A stretch of 64,000 nucleotides of DNA from Microbacterium sp. C7(2022) (lineage in GTDB: Bacteria; Actinomycetota; Actinomycetes; Actinomycetales; Microbacteriaceae). The notes below the pieces were generated by a model. It was given only the letters and a program-made list of their open reading frames with translations. It ran no database searches and had not been told where the DNA came from. Shown here one piece after another: positions 8,530 to 16,531 of this stretch (within the stretch, counting starts at the first letter, position 1; every line of letters starts with the position of its first letter). Made by a program: the position numbers and the translations under genes. The stretch is taken from the NCBI RefSeq assembly GCF_028823665.1, contig NZ_JAPEHV010000007.1, positions 1-64,000 on the forward strand. Direction: 5' to 3'.

Positions 8530-9392
8530 CAACTTCCATTTCTGTCGCGAAGCCCGCACGCGCAGCGGCGGTGGCAGCTATTCCTGTGACCCGCAAGCGC
8601 GGCGCCCGGGCACGGCGCGTTGTGGCCGCGATCTGGCCGCCGGTTGTGGTTTTCGCTCTCGTCTTGGCGGGCTGGTACGCCGTGTCGTACCTCGCGCTGG
8701 CGCCCGAGCGTCGCTTCCTCCTGCCGCCTCCTCACGAGGTTGTCGTCAGCGGCTTCTTCGACCCGATCGCCGGCCCGACGATATTGACCGGGCTGCTGCA
8801 GACGGCGCTGGTCGCGGCGGTCGGCTTGGGCGTCGCCGTCGTGGTCGGTGTCGCGTGGGGGATCGCGATGTCTCAGGCGCGATGGGCCGAGCGTTCGCTC
8901 TTCCCGTACGCGGTGTTGCTGCAGTGCATCCCGATCCTCGCGCTGGTGCCGCTCGTGGGCTTCTGGTTCGGGTTCGGCTTCTTCGCGCGGGTGATCGTGT
9001 GCGCACTGATGGCACTGTTCCCGATCGTGTCGAACACGCTCTTTGGGCTTCGTTCTGTTGATCCGCGCATGCGGGATCTCTTCGCGTTGCAGCGGGCGTC
9101 GTCCGCGCAGGTGTTGTTCAAGCTCGAGCTGCCTGCGGCGCTGCCGGCGATGTTCGCCGGTCTGCGAATCTCGGCGGGGCTGGCCGTAGTCGGCGCGATA
9201 GTGGCGGACTTCTTCTTCCGGCAGGGCACAGCTGGGATCGGTACGGCCATCAGCCGCTACCAAGCGATGGTGCAGGGCCCGCCGCTTTTCGCAGCGATCA
9301 TCGCTGCCGCCTTGCTCGGTATTGCTGTGTTCGTCTTCTTCGGTTGGCTGTCGCGCCGCGTGGTTGGTGCGTGGCACGACTCGGCGTCGTAG
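8526..9392 (+). CDS. ABC importer permease, NitT/TauT (SsuC-like)
   Basis: This is a 288-residue inner-membrane protein with about six hydrophobic segments. It contains the EAA-like coupling loop (F-K-L-E-L-P-A-A-L-P-A-M-F-A-G-L-R) that contacts the ATPase. The N-terminus is basic (T-R-K-R-G-A-R-A-R-R), as expected on the cytoplasmic side. It completes the importer and ends the rightward operon; the next genes are convergent. This looks like the last ordinary metabolic gene before the defence island. Confidence 0.92.
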   Translation: MTTSISVAKPARAAAVAAIPVTRKRGARARRVVAAIWPPVVVFALVLAGWYAVSYLALAPERRFLLPPPHEVVVSGFFDPIAGPTILTGLLQTALVAAVGLGVAVVVGVAWGIAMSQARWAERSLFPYAVLLQCIPILALVPLVGFWFGFGFFARVIVCALMALFPIVSNTLFGLRSVDPRMRDLFALQRASSAQVLFKLELPAALPAMFAGLRISAGLAVVGAIVADFFFRQGTAGIGTAISRYQAMVQGPPLFAAIIAAALLGIAVFVFFGWLSRRVVGAWHDSAS

Positions 9393-9465
9393 GGCGGTGA
9401 TCGTCCGCGAGGGCGACCCGCGCTTTGCCGCAAGCTGAGCGGGCCGCGATGCTCGCCGAATTGCG

Positions 9466-9657
9466 TCAGTCTCGAATCCGGAGAGCCCGCCGCATCGCCG
9501 CGTCCAACGCTTCCTCCGCCCGAATGCGCTCGTCGCGGTCCGCCTTGTCCACGCGGGTAACCGCCGATCCGGCGTCGCGCACGTACCCGGTGCCGGGATT
9601 ACGTGTGCGACCCCGCGAACTTCGTGAGTACATCGCGGCCGCGCTAGAGGCCGACAT
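9466..9657 (-). CDS. Small hypothetical protein, 63 residues
   Basis: Not recognised. It starts at ATG 9657 and has a basic, Ser/Arg-rich N-terminus and a helical, charged C-terminus (V-D-K-A-D-R-D-E-R-I-R-A-E-E-A-L). Third-position G+C appears consistent with coding. It is downstream of another small ORF and the SRA-HNH nuclease gene on the same strand, so it may belong to that transcript. Confidence 0.4.
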   Translation of the reverse strand: MSASSAAAMYSRSSRGRTRNPGTGYVRDAGSAVTRVDKADRDERIRAEEALDAAMRRALRIRD

Positions 9658-9670
9658 CGGTTGACCGAGG

Positions 9671-9880
9671 TCAGAAGCCCCTCGGGTTCGAACGGTTCTG
9701 AAGATAGCCGCGCTCGCTGCAGAGATCTTGCCAGGCCTCTTCGTCGACCTGCCGGAAGTTGCGGCCGCGTACCCGGCAGATGTGACTCCATCCGTCGCGG
9801 CTGACCAGGTCCTCGGACGGGATCGACCCGCTATTGATAGCGCGAACAATCTGCGCGTCGCTCCAGCTTGTGATGCTCAT
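9671..9880 (-). CDS. Small hypothetical protein, 69 residues
   Basis: Not recognised. It begins M-S-I-T-S-W-S-D-A-Q-I-V-R-A-I-N-S-G-S-I, which looks like a small helical fold, and contains R-D-G-W-S-H-I and W-Q-D-L-C-S-E-R-G-Y. It begins 21 bases after the HNH nuclease gene on the same strand, so co-expression is likely. The role is unknown; a small partner of the nuclease is possible. Confidence 0.45.
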   Translation of the reverse strand: MSITSWSDAQIVRAINSGSIPSEDLVSRDGWSHICRVRGRNFRQVDEEAWQDLCSERGYLQNRSNPRGF

Positions 9881-9901
9881 GGTTCCGATTCACCGACCCT
9901 T

Positions 9902-10795
9902 CTATCGCTGCGCGAACAATTCGAACTTCTGCGCCAGTCTGTCGCGGTCCGGACGCGCACGACGGCTCGAAGGAAGCCGGATCGGCTTTCCATGCATGTC
10001 CTGCAGTCCGTGTCGAAGCATTGGTCCGTCCACTTCGTCCAGCAGCTCCTGGTCGATCCGAACCTCGAAGTCGGGTGTGATGCCCAGTAGGGAGCGGTCG
10101 TAGGCAGCGTGATGGATCTTGCACATCGCGAGGCCATTCGTGACGTGGGCGACGCCGTGCTCTTCCGCGTCAGGGATGATGTGTGCTGCGTCGAGCAGCT
10201 CCGAGTGCCGGAGATCGCACACGGTGCACGCTCCGGCGTAGGCGTGGAGCACTCGCGCACGAAAGATTGGCTGATGAAGTCGAGTGCGCACGATCGACTC
10301 GGCGTAGAGACGCCTTTGCTCGTCGTAGGAGAGCGGGTCCCCAAGGAACGAGAGAGCCTGATCGAGCGGGAAGCGCACGATTCGGGCGACAGGATCGTTG
10401 TGGGCTATCACGATGGGGTAGTACGGGATGTAGAAGCCCTCACGTACCGCCCGGAAGTACACCAAGGGGTCGCCGTTCGCCCAGGCTCGCACGAGCTTGG
10501 TGTTATCGCCGCCCTCACCCTCGCGATAGTGATAGGTCACCCAGCCGTCATCCGACTCGTAGTCGGAGTACTTGTTTGCCTTCCAGCCAGACATGATCGA
10601 CAACGTCGATGAGAACGTCGCGGGATTACGTATTCCCTTGCCGCGATCGAGCAATGGGATCGGCTCGCCGCCGAAGCGATAACTGCGGAGAACTGAGCTG
10701 TGGATCTCGTACCCGCCTTGTCCTATGAACTGTTCATCCAGCCAACGGAAGATGTCCGCTCGGATCGCCCGCTCCTCGTCGCGGCTTCTCATCAT
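9902..10795 (-). CDS. McrA-like HNH endonuclease with SRA-like recognition region
   Basis: This 297-residue protein probably cuts modified DNA. The C-terminal part has an intact HNH_2-type site: C190-x2-C193, D-A-A-H205-I-I-P-D, N220-G-L, then C225-K-I-H228-H. The middle, about residues 60-140, resembles the SRA-like fold of actinobacterial McrA enzymes (D-D-G-W ... H-Y-R-E-G-E-G-G-D-N ... A-N-G-D-P-L-V-Y-F). SRA domains flip out modified cytosines and some McrA proteins also read phosphorothioates; the target here is unknown. Its ATG overlaps the stop of the upstream 94-residue gene by four bases, so the pair is probably one functional unit. Confidence 0.75.
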   Translation of the reverse strand: MMRSRDEERAIRADIFRWLDEQFIGQGGYEIHSSVLRSYRFGGEPIPLLDRGKGIRNPATFSSTLSIMSGWKANKYSDYESDDGWVTYHYREGEGGDNTKLVRAWANGDPLVYFRAVREGFYIPYYPIVIAHNDPVARIVRFPLDQALSFLGDPLSYDEQRRLYAESIVRTRLHQPIFRARVLHAYAGACTVCDLRHSELLDAAHIIPDAEEHGVAHVTNGLAMCKIHHAAYDRSLLGITPDFEVRIDQELLDEVDGPMLRHGLQDMHGKPIRLPSSRRARPDRDRLAQKFELFAQR

Positions 10796-11076
10796 GAGAT
10801 CCCCGTGATAGTGAAACCCAGCTCAGCAAGGCGGCCTGCTGCCCCCGCCCTTCCACCGCTGAACTCATCGGCCGTTAGGGCGGTGCCATGCTCATACCCG
10901 TACGCAACGCCGAAGATTGCTTTGGAGTCGTAGCTGCCCTCCTCAGTCACGAGCAGGTAATCGCGCGCTGGGCCGAAGCCGTACTTGTGTAGAAACGCAT
11001 CGCGCCCCATCCGGTCGAACTCTGCGAGCGCTTGAGCAACCGCCGAGCGATTAGTGAGAGCGGAGTATCGCGGCAC
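10792..11076 (-). CDS. Small protein resembling the N-terminal head domain of ScoMcrA-type nucleases
   Basis: The 94 residues include R-S-A-V-A-Q-A-L-A-E-F-D, F-L-H-K-Y-G-F-G-P-A-R-D-Y and Y-D-S-K-A-I-F-G-V-A-Y-G-Y-E. These match, from memory, the small domain found at the N-terminus of ScoMcrA-like modification-dependent HNH enzymes. Here it is a separate gene with a four-base overlap to the SRA-HNH gene, suggesting a split McrA-type enzyme whose parts assemble after translation. The family call needs a profile search. Confidence 0.6.
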   Translation of the reverse strand: MPRYSALTNRSAVAQALAEFDRMGRDAFLHKYGFGPARDYLLVTEEGSYDSKAIFGVAYGYEHGTALTADEFSGGRAGAAGRLAELGFTITGIS

Positions 11077-11111
11077 GGTTCCAATCTAAGGCTCTCGGTC
11101 CCCAGGCGCGC

Positions 11112-11429
11112 CTACAACCTATCGATCCAGGTCTCTTCTTCGCGGTCGTCCCACGAGTTCCCGGTCGTTACACGCCCCAAGGCCTCCGCGCGCCGTTTGA
11201 GTGCTCCGATCAACCGATGAGCGGTCGCCGCGTCCAGCTCGCCGACCGAAGAGATTCGGACGCCTGTGAGCTCGGCCGTGACTTCGAACTGTCGCGCGGC
11301 AGTAGGGATGTCGAGGCGCGCGAACAGCTCCCGGATCTCGGACCGCTGGCGGTCGGTCATCTGGAGCGGGCGAACGCTGGCCGACTCTGAGTCGTCGTTG
11401 TCATCGAAGACCGAAAGCAGATCGCTCAT
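11112..11429 (-). CDS. Small hypothetical helical protein
   Basis: This 105-residue protein has an acidic N-terminus (F-D-D-N-D-D-S-E-S). A helical block follows: I-R-E-L-F-A-R-L-D-I-P-T-A-A-R-Q-F-E-V, then L-T-G-V-R-I-S-S-V-G-E-L and A-H-R-L-I-G-A-L-K-R-R. That block resembles the helical tail found on some phage recombination and single-strand-annealing proteins (patterns like 'R..Y....G..I.S...LT..EA..VI..L'). The likeness is weak and no catalytic motif is visible. It lies between the NERD-helicase and the split McrA genes in the same direction. Confidence 0.55.
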   Translation of the reverse strand: MSDLLSVFDDNDDSESASVRPLQMTDRQRSEIRELFARLDIPTAARQFEVTAELTGVRISSVGELDAATAHRLIGALKRRAEALGRVTTGNSWDDREEETWIDRL

Positions 11430-11454
11430 CTATCCATTCTGGCTCGTGTGGTCG

Positions 11455-13140
11455 TTAGATCGAGACGAGGTGTTCAAGTGAGGTGAGCACGACCAATCGG
11501 TCCTGGGCTCTTGTGGCGCCGGCGTAGATCAGATCGGGCAAGCGTTCGCTCGTCCCCGAGATGTCGGTCAGGATGACAGCCGGCGCCTCCATTCCCTTGA
11601 ACTCATGAATCGTCCCCCAGCGGATGTACGACGTGTCGCGGATGCCGGATCCGAGCGTTGACACCGTGATCTTCTGGTCGGTCGCACGCCGCGCGGCCGA
11701 GTCCCGGTAGGGAGCGAGGATGACGACGTCCTTCGGTCCGTATCCCTCGGCCCGTAGTCCACGGACGACGTCGTCGAGCATGCTCGCCTCTTCGTCCTTC
11801 GACGAGAACAGTCGAACCTCGACCGCGTCGCCGGATGCGGCATCACGACGAAATTCCTTGCAGATACCCGAGCGGTTGCTGGCGCGTTCCGCCCATTCGC
11901 CGATCTCTCGCCGATTCCTGCAGTTGGTGTCGAGATCAATCGGGACGATTCCGGGGACCCGATGCTCGATTGTCTCGCGCCCGTCGTCTATGCCACTTCG
12001 GAAGATGTTCTGGTTTGAGAAGTCGCCGAGGAGAAGCATTCGCCCATTGCTGAGGCCGCCGACGAGCACGGCGTCGAGAAAATCGAGGTTGATATCGGAG
12101 GCGATGTCCTGCGCCTCGTCGACGATGAGGTAGTCATAGGGAGGATGAAATCCTGACTCGGTCACCTTCTCAAGCGCTGCAAGAGGAAGCTCGGTATTGT
12201 ACCAGTCGGCGATTCCGTTCGCCGGCGAGGTGACACCACCGACACGCTCCATTTCTGCGTGGAGACGCGTGGCTGTGACGCCGTCGACGCCGGAGAGAGC
12301 CGTTTGGAGGTGATCTTCGAGGAGACGGTTGAACATGACCACGAGGACCCGCTCGCCTACGGTCGCGTGGCGTCGCGCCGCCTCAGCGGCGATGTAGGTC
12401 TTGCCGGTGCCGGCCGGACCCTCGACGAGCACGCGTGGGACCCGGCTGATCAGGTCGAGCGTTCGAACTTGATCAGCGGTAAATGACGCCAGCTCCTGCT
12501 CGCGGCGGCGCCTCAGCTCAGTGGGCTTGATCTCCGCTGAGAAACTTGGTGAGAGAGCATCCCGGATTCGCTCGACGCGCTTGGCCGATGGTTCGCCGGC
12601 GACGTGCTTGTACCCAGTGCTCTTAGCCGCCGTGTCCCGATCTACCGACGACAGTACTCGCCGAACCGCGCTAGCGGGCTGGGCGAGGTCGCCCGCGTCC
12701 AGGACCGCCCACTCCTGCCAGCCGATCGCCGGCGGAATGTTCTGCTTCGCGATCGCGGTGAACCACACTGCGTATCCGGTCGGGAAAGCGATGGGATCGA
12801 GCGAGCGCTGCCGAAGGAACCGAACGATGCTGTGGAACTCGCCGCTAGCCTGCGCGAACGGCGAACGTTCCGTCCAGTCGTCGTTGCCCAGCTTCCACCT
12901 GCCCGTCGAGTCTGTCTGGATGCGCAGATGAGACTTCACCTCGATCACCAGAAGGCCGAGACCCGGTGCCATCACCACGAAGTCAGCCTCACCCTCCCGC
13001 TGGGTGACATGCCGGCCGATCGCGAGGGAATGGAAGACAGTCCAGTCGTCGGTGCCGGGTGCATCGCGAAGCGCAGCGAATGCTGCTTTCTCCCCGGGCG
13101 CCGCACCATCGGCGATCGCCGGCGGGATCATGCGGGCCAT
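11455..13140 (-). CDS. NERD domain-SF1 helicase fusion
   Basis: In this 561-residue protein, residues about 15-120 form a NERD nuclease-related domain (E-A-D-F-V-V-M then L-L-V-I-E-V-K-S-H, giving the D...ExK site). Next comes an SF1 (UvrD/Rep-like) helicase: Walker A V-E-G-P-A-G-T-G-K-T, Walker B Y-L-I-V-D-E-A-Q-D-I, an N-C-R-N-R motif, and late motifs I-H-E-F-K-G-M-E and Y-A-G-A-T-R-A. NERD-helicases are frequent in defence islands and probably process DNA. It directly abuts the small membrane-protein gene upstream (13141), so the two are co-transcribed. Confidence 0.85.
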   Translation of the reverse strand: MARMIPPAIADGAAPGEKAAFAALRDAPGTDDWTVFHSLAIGRHVTQREGEADFVVMAPGLGLLVIEVKSHLRIQTDSTGRWKLGNDDWTERSPFAQASGEFHSIVRFLRQRSLDPIAFPTGYAVWFTAIAKQNIPPAIGWQEWAVLDAGDLAQPASAVRRVLSSVDRDTAAKSTGYKHVAGEPSAKRVERIRDALSPSFSAEIKPTELRRRREQELASFTADQVRTLDLISRVPRVLVEGPAGTGKTYIAAEAARRHATVGERVLVVMFNRLLEDHLQTALSGVDGVTATRLHAEMERVGGVTSPANGIADWYNTELPLAALEKVTESGFHPPYDYLIVDEAQDIASDINLDFLDAVLVGGLSNGRMLLLGDFSNQNIFRSGIDDGRETIEHRVPGIVPIDLDTNCRNRREIGEWAERASNRSGICKEFRRDAASGDAVEVRLFSSKDEEASMLDDVVRGLRAEGYGPKDVVILAPYRDSAARRATDQKITVSTLGSGIRDTSYIRWGTIHEFKGMEAPAVILTDISGTSERLPDLIYAGATRAQDRLVVLTSLEHLVSI

Positions 13141-13626
13141 CTACAGACCCACCCGTCGACGCTCTCGAACGCTCGACTGCGACGGTTCGAAGGTAAGGTC
13201 GCTCGTGACTAGCTTCCTCAGATTCCGGAACTGATCCTGGGGCGCCGAATCCAATGCCTCGCGAAACCCTGGTTCTGCGAGCTGCGTGCGCATGCCTGCA
13301 AGCCACTCAGGCCACGTATCGTCCGTCACTCGATTTGCGGCGCGAAGGTCGCATTCATCTCCGCTGAGTCGTAGGTAGGAACGGATAGCGAGCGCGCGTC
13401 GCTTCAACCCTTCCCTCCGTGGCGATAGCTCTGACTCCGCGAGCTGATCCATGATGGCCCAGTAGTGGGCCACGTACATGTTCTCCAGTTCGCGGTGGAG
13501 CTGTGTCCGCTGAAGACGGATCTGCACGCCGACAACGACGACTGCGGCGAGCGCTGCGAGGCCGATGAGGGCCGACGCTAACGATGACCACGCGGAAAGA
13601 ACGTCGGTCCACAGTGAGTCGCTCAC
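13141..13626 (-). CDS. Small membrane protein of unknown function
   Basis: This is a 161-residue protein from the GTG at 13626, which overlaps the upstream helicase-nuclease stop by four bases. It has one N-terminal membrane segment (A-S-A-L-I-G-L-A-A-L-A-A-V-V-V-V-G) after a short leader, then a basic, helical cytoplasmic part (R-L-Q-R-T-Q-L-H-R-E-L-E-N-M-Y and onward). No domain is recognised. A membrane protein sandwiched between two DNA helicase-nuclease genes is unusual. It could anchor the complex or act as an effector, both of which are inference. Confidence 0.65.
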   Translation of the reverse strand: MSDSLWTDVLSAWSSLASALIGLAALAAVVVVGVQIRLQRTQLHRELENMYVAHYWAIMDQLAESELSPRREGLKRRALAIRSYLRLSGDECDLRAANRVTDDTWPEWLAGMRTQLAEPGFREALDSAPQDQFRNLRKLVTSDLTFEPSQSSVRERRRVGL

Positions 13627-16370
13627 GATGCCGAATCCTTGCAGAGGAGTCGGACATCGCAGTGCGTGCACTTCTCCTTGGCGGGCGAAGGCGTGAACGC
13701 GAGCGAACGCAGCCCGGCGGCGGCCGATTGCACACGTCCCTCCGCAGCCGAGACCGCGCCGTCCGATACATCCACCGAGCGGCGCACACCCTTCCCCATG
13801 TCGTGGACGAAACCTGCCGAGACCGTCAAACCCTCACGTCGACCGGCGTCCGCGTAGATCTGCAGCTGAAGCGGCTCGATCTCCGGCCCGGTCGCGGTCT
13901 TGTAGTCGACGATGGCGAGGTTGGAGGGGACGCCATCGTGCTCGTCGTAGATCACGTCAGCACGCCCCGCGACCACAACCCCGTCGAGGTAGAGTTCGAA
14001 GGGCCGCTCTGTGGCCCATGTCCGCAGAAACTCCTCCGGGTGACTGTCGAGATAGGTCTGCACGAGCGCTCGGGCGCGCGCCTTCATCTGTTTGTGCGCC
14101 GGCTTGTTTGCGAAGGGCAGGAAGAAGTCCGAGTCCACGAGCGCGTCGATGTCGGATGCTGAGGGCACCTCGCCCGTGTCTTTGGTGCGCTCCGCGAGCA
14201 CACGCATGACGTGGTGCACAGCGTTGCCGTACCCGAGCTCGTCGCGCACCGGCGGAAGGAAGCCGAGGCGTGAGCGCAGAAGGTAGCTGCGCCCGCACGC
14301 GAGGTAGGCCGCCACGTCGCTGTAGCTCAGTCGCAGGTCTGGGATCTCGAGCGACTTCGCATCGAGCGATTCGGCGTGGCCCCCGACGCCGGCGATCGCG
14401 CGCGCCGACTCGAGGTAGGGCGACGGTGCACCCGATTGCTTGGTGACGCGCGCGTGCGACGAGAGCGAGACCCAGTCGCGCGCGCGAGTCACCGCAACGT
14501 AGAACAGGCGTCGCTCGTCAGCATCCGATCCCTCGTAGCGGGCGGCGTCGAACATTTCCCGCGGCACCAGCCACTTCTGTTGCGAGCCGGTCCTCATCGA
14601 GGGGAATCGCTTCTTGGTCAGCGACGGCAGGAACACGACGGGCCACTCGAGCCCCTTCGCCCCGTGCACCGTTCCCAGGGGGACGGCGTCACCGGCGAGA
14701 TCCTCCTCGCCGTCGAAGTCGTCGTACTGGCCCGAGGCATAGTTCACCATAAGGATGGCGAGGCTCTTGTAGTACCAAGGCGTCCATGCAGTGCCGACCT
14801 GTTCGCCCGGGTTCGCGGGATCCCTGCGCGATCGACGTTGCACCGATTCGTAATCCGCGAGCACCTGCGTGAAGCGGGCGATCGTGCCGAGCGTGTTGCG
14901 TACCAGCAGGTCGTCGAGATTCCAGTCCTTCACCCCGAGCAGGCCGAGCAGCGCGTAAAGGTCACCGATCAGATCGACCGACGATGACGTCGTCGCGGCC
15001 ATCGCCTTCCACTCGGTCAAATGGTGCCGCACGAGTTGCAGCGAGCGCCGGTTGAGGGTGAACGCGCGCACGAGTGCGAGCACGACTTCGTCGAGCGTGA
15101 CGTCAACGCGTGCCTTGGTTCCGGCGAACTTCCACTGCAGATCGGCGAGCCACGTGTACACCGACCCCAGTGCGTCGGCGACCGGCTGCTCGAACAGGCC
15201 GGTGCGTCCGCCGGGTTGAACAGGAATGTCATGGGCCGCGAACGCGTCCATGATCTTCGGGTATGCGGCCTTGCCGCGCACCAACACCGCGATGGACCGG
15301 AAGGGCACACCGCTCGCGTTGAGCTCCGCGATACTCTTGGCCAGCTCGGATGCCTCGTCCGCTTCCGTGCCGGAACCCACGGTGATCTTCACCGACTCAC
15401 CCGATGCCGGTCGGAACGGCAGCATCTCCTTCTCGAGCCGACCCTGGATCGACCCCGCGAACTCGTTGGCGAGCGTGACAATCCCCGGCCGTGAACGACG
15501 GTTGGTGAGCAGGCGGAATTGCGCGACGTCCGGGTAGCGCTCGGTGAACGTCACGATGTTGTCGACCGCTGACCCGCGCCACTGATAAATCGCCTGATCG
15601 TCGTCGCCGACGACCACCAGATCCGCGCGGCCGGTCGGCGATGCAAGCAGCGAGATCAGCCGCTCCTGGGCGGGGTTGATGTCTTGGTACTCGTCGACGA
15701 TGAGGTGCTCGACGACCGCCGTGACGGCCGCGTGGATCGCTGGGTGTTCGAGCGCCCGGACCGCCTGCACGATCTGCTGGCCGAATGTCAGCACGCGGTA
15801 GCGGTCGAGCGCGGCGTAGTAGTCGCGGACGGCCTCCTTGAAGTCACCGTCGGGAAGGTCGTCGACCTCGATCAGTTCGTTCTCGAGCACATCGACGCTG
15901 CGCAGAAAGTTCTTGATGCCGTCGAAGAGCCCGCGCCCGAACCGTTTGAGGTTCAGCCGGTTCCCCTCCCGCGACATCAGCGCGACGAGTTGATTCTCAT
16001 CAACCAGCGAGCACGCCTCGAAGCGAGGGTCGTAGGTCTGGAGCAGTCGGAAGCAGTAGGCGTGGATCGTGCTCACCTGAAGCTGGCCGAGCTTGTCGCC
16101 GGCGGCATGCCCCACGCGGGCGGTCACCCGCTGGCGGATGCGCTCCTTGAGCTCCGTGGCAGCCTTCTCGGTGAACGTGAACGCGACGATCGAGCGCGGT
16201 TCGACGCCGGTCGCGATGAGGTCGGCGACGCGCTGCGAAACCACCTCTGTCTTGCCCGAACCAGCCGCGGCGATGATCTGGATGTGGCTGCCGCGATGAG
16301 CGACGGCATCCGCAGCATCGCCCTCAAGGGTCGGGATGTCGGTTTCGTTGGCGTCCACAGTGTCTGTCAC
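13623..16370 (-). CDS. UvrD-like helicase fused to PD-(D/E)XK nuclease with Fe-S cysteine set
   Basis: This 915-residue protein unwinds and probably degrades DNA. The SF1A helicase has Walker A A-A-A-G-S-G-K-T at 34-41, H-L-I-V-D-E-Y-Q-D, D-D-D-Q-A-I-Y-Q-W-R-G, T-V-H-G-A-K-G-L-E-W and a final V-A-V-T-R-A-R. The C-terminus is an AddB/Cas4-like nuclease: G-R-A-D805 and V-D822-Y-K824 form the active site. A cysteine in Y-L-A-C-G-R-S-Y and C901, C904, C910 look like a four-cysteine iron-sulfur staple. It leads the leftward set and is divergent from the large operon at 16532. It is not a housekeeping AddAB pair, since no second subunit lies beside it. Confidence 0.87.
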   Translation of the reverse strand: MTDTVDANETDIPTLEGDAADAVAHRGSHIQIIAAAGSGKTEVVSQRVADLIATGVEPRSIVAFTFTEKAATELKERIRQRVTARVGHAAGDKLGQLQVSTIHAYCFRLLQTYDPRFEACSLVDENQLVALMSREGNRLNLKRFGRGLFDGIKNFLRSVDVLENELIEVDDLPDGDFKEAVRDYYAALDRYRVLTFGQQIVQAVRALEHPAIHAAVTAVVEHLIVDEYQDINPAQERLISLLASPTGRADLVVVGDDDQAIYQWRGSAVDNIVTFTERYPDVAQFRLLTNRRSRPGIVTLANEFAGSIQGRLEKEMLPFRPASGESVKITVGSGTEADEASELAKSIAELNASGVPFRSIAVLVRGKAAYPKIMDAFAAHDIPVQPGGRTGLFEQPVADALGSVYTWLADLQWKFAGTKARVDVTLDEVVLALVRAFTLNRRSLQLVRHHLTEWKAMAATTSSSVDLIGDLYALLGLLGVKDWNLDDLLVRNTLGTIARFTQVLADYESVQRRSRRDPANPGEQVGTAWTPWYYKSLAILMVNYASGQYDDFDGEEDLAGDAVPLGTVHGAKGLEWPVVFLPSLTKKRFPSMRTGSQQKWLVPREMFDAARYEGSDADERRLFYVAVTRARDWVSLSSHARVTKQSGAPSPYLESARAIAGVGGHAESLDAKSLEIPDLRLSYSDVAAYLACGRSYLLRSRLGFLPPVRDELGYGNAVHHVMRVLAERTKDTGEVPSASDIDALVDSDFFLPFANKPAHKQMKARARALVQTYLDSHPEEFLRTWATERPFELYLDGVVVAGRADVIYDEHDGVPSNLAIVDYKTATGPEIEPLQLQIYADAGRREGLTVSAGFVHDMGKGVRRSVDVSDGAVSAAEGRVQSAAAGLRSLAFTPSPAKEKCTHCDVRLLCKDSAS

Positions 16371-16531
16371 GATAGCGGGAGCGTTGCCTGATCTCCGCCT
16401 TCGGTTCGCCGATGTCGGAGGTCACTGGCAGCGTGTCGAGCACTGGGGAGTGTCGCGCACTGACGCCGGGCCGGCGGCGCGATCAGGAGCTCGCGGGCTA
16501 GGCTCGCGTCTGGGAAGGGTTTCAGTTAGCG
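16371..16531. promoter_or_regulatory. Shared divergent promoter region of the two defence operons
   Basis: These 161 bases are the only gap between the leftward helicase-nuclease set and the rightward seven-gene operon, so both promoters must lie here. I cannot name convincing -35/-10 boxes. TTCAGTTAGCG just before ATG 16532 has little Shine-Dalgarno character. Shared control of the two operons is plausible because of this arrangement. Confidence 0.4.

Noticed and set aside
13623..16370. Housekeeping AddA/RecB helicase-nuclease
   Set aside because: There is no AddB/RecC-like partner, the gene is smaller than AddA, and it is embedded in accessory defence genes. A normal pcrA is present elsewhere in the window.
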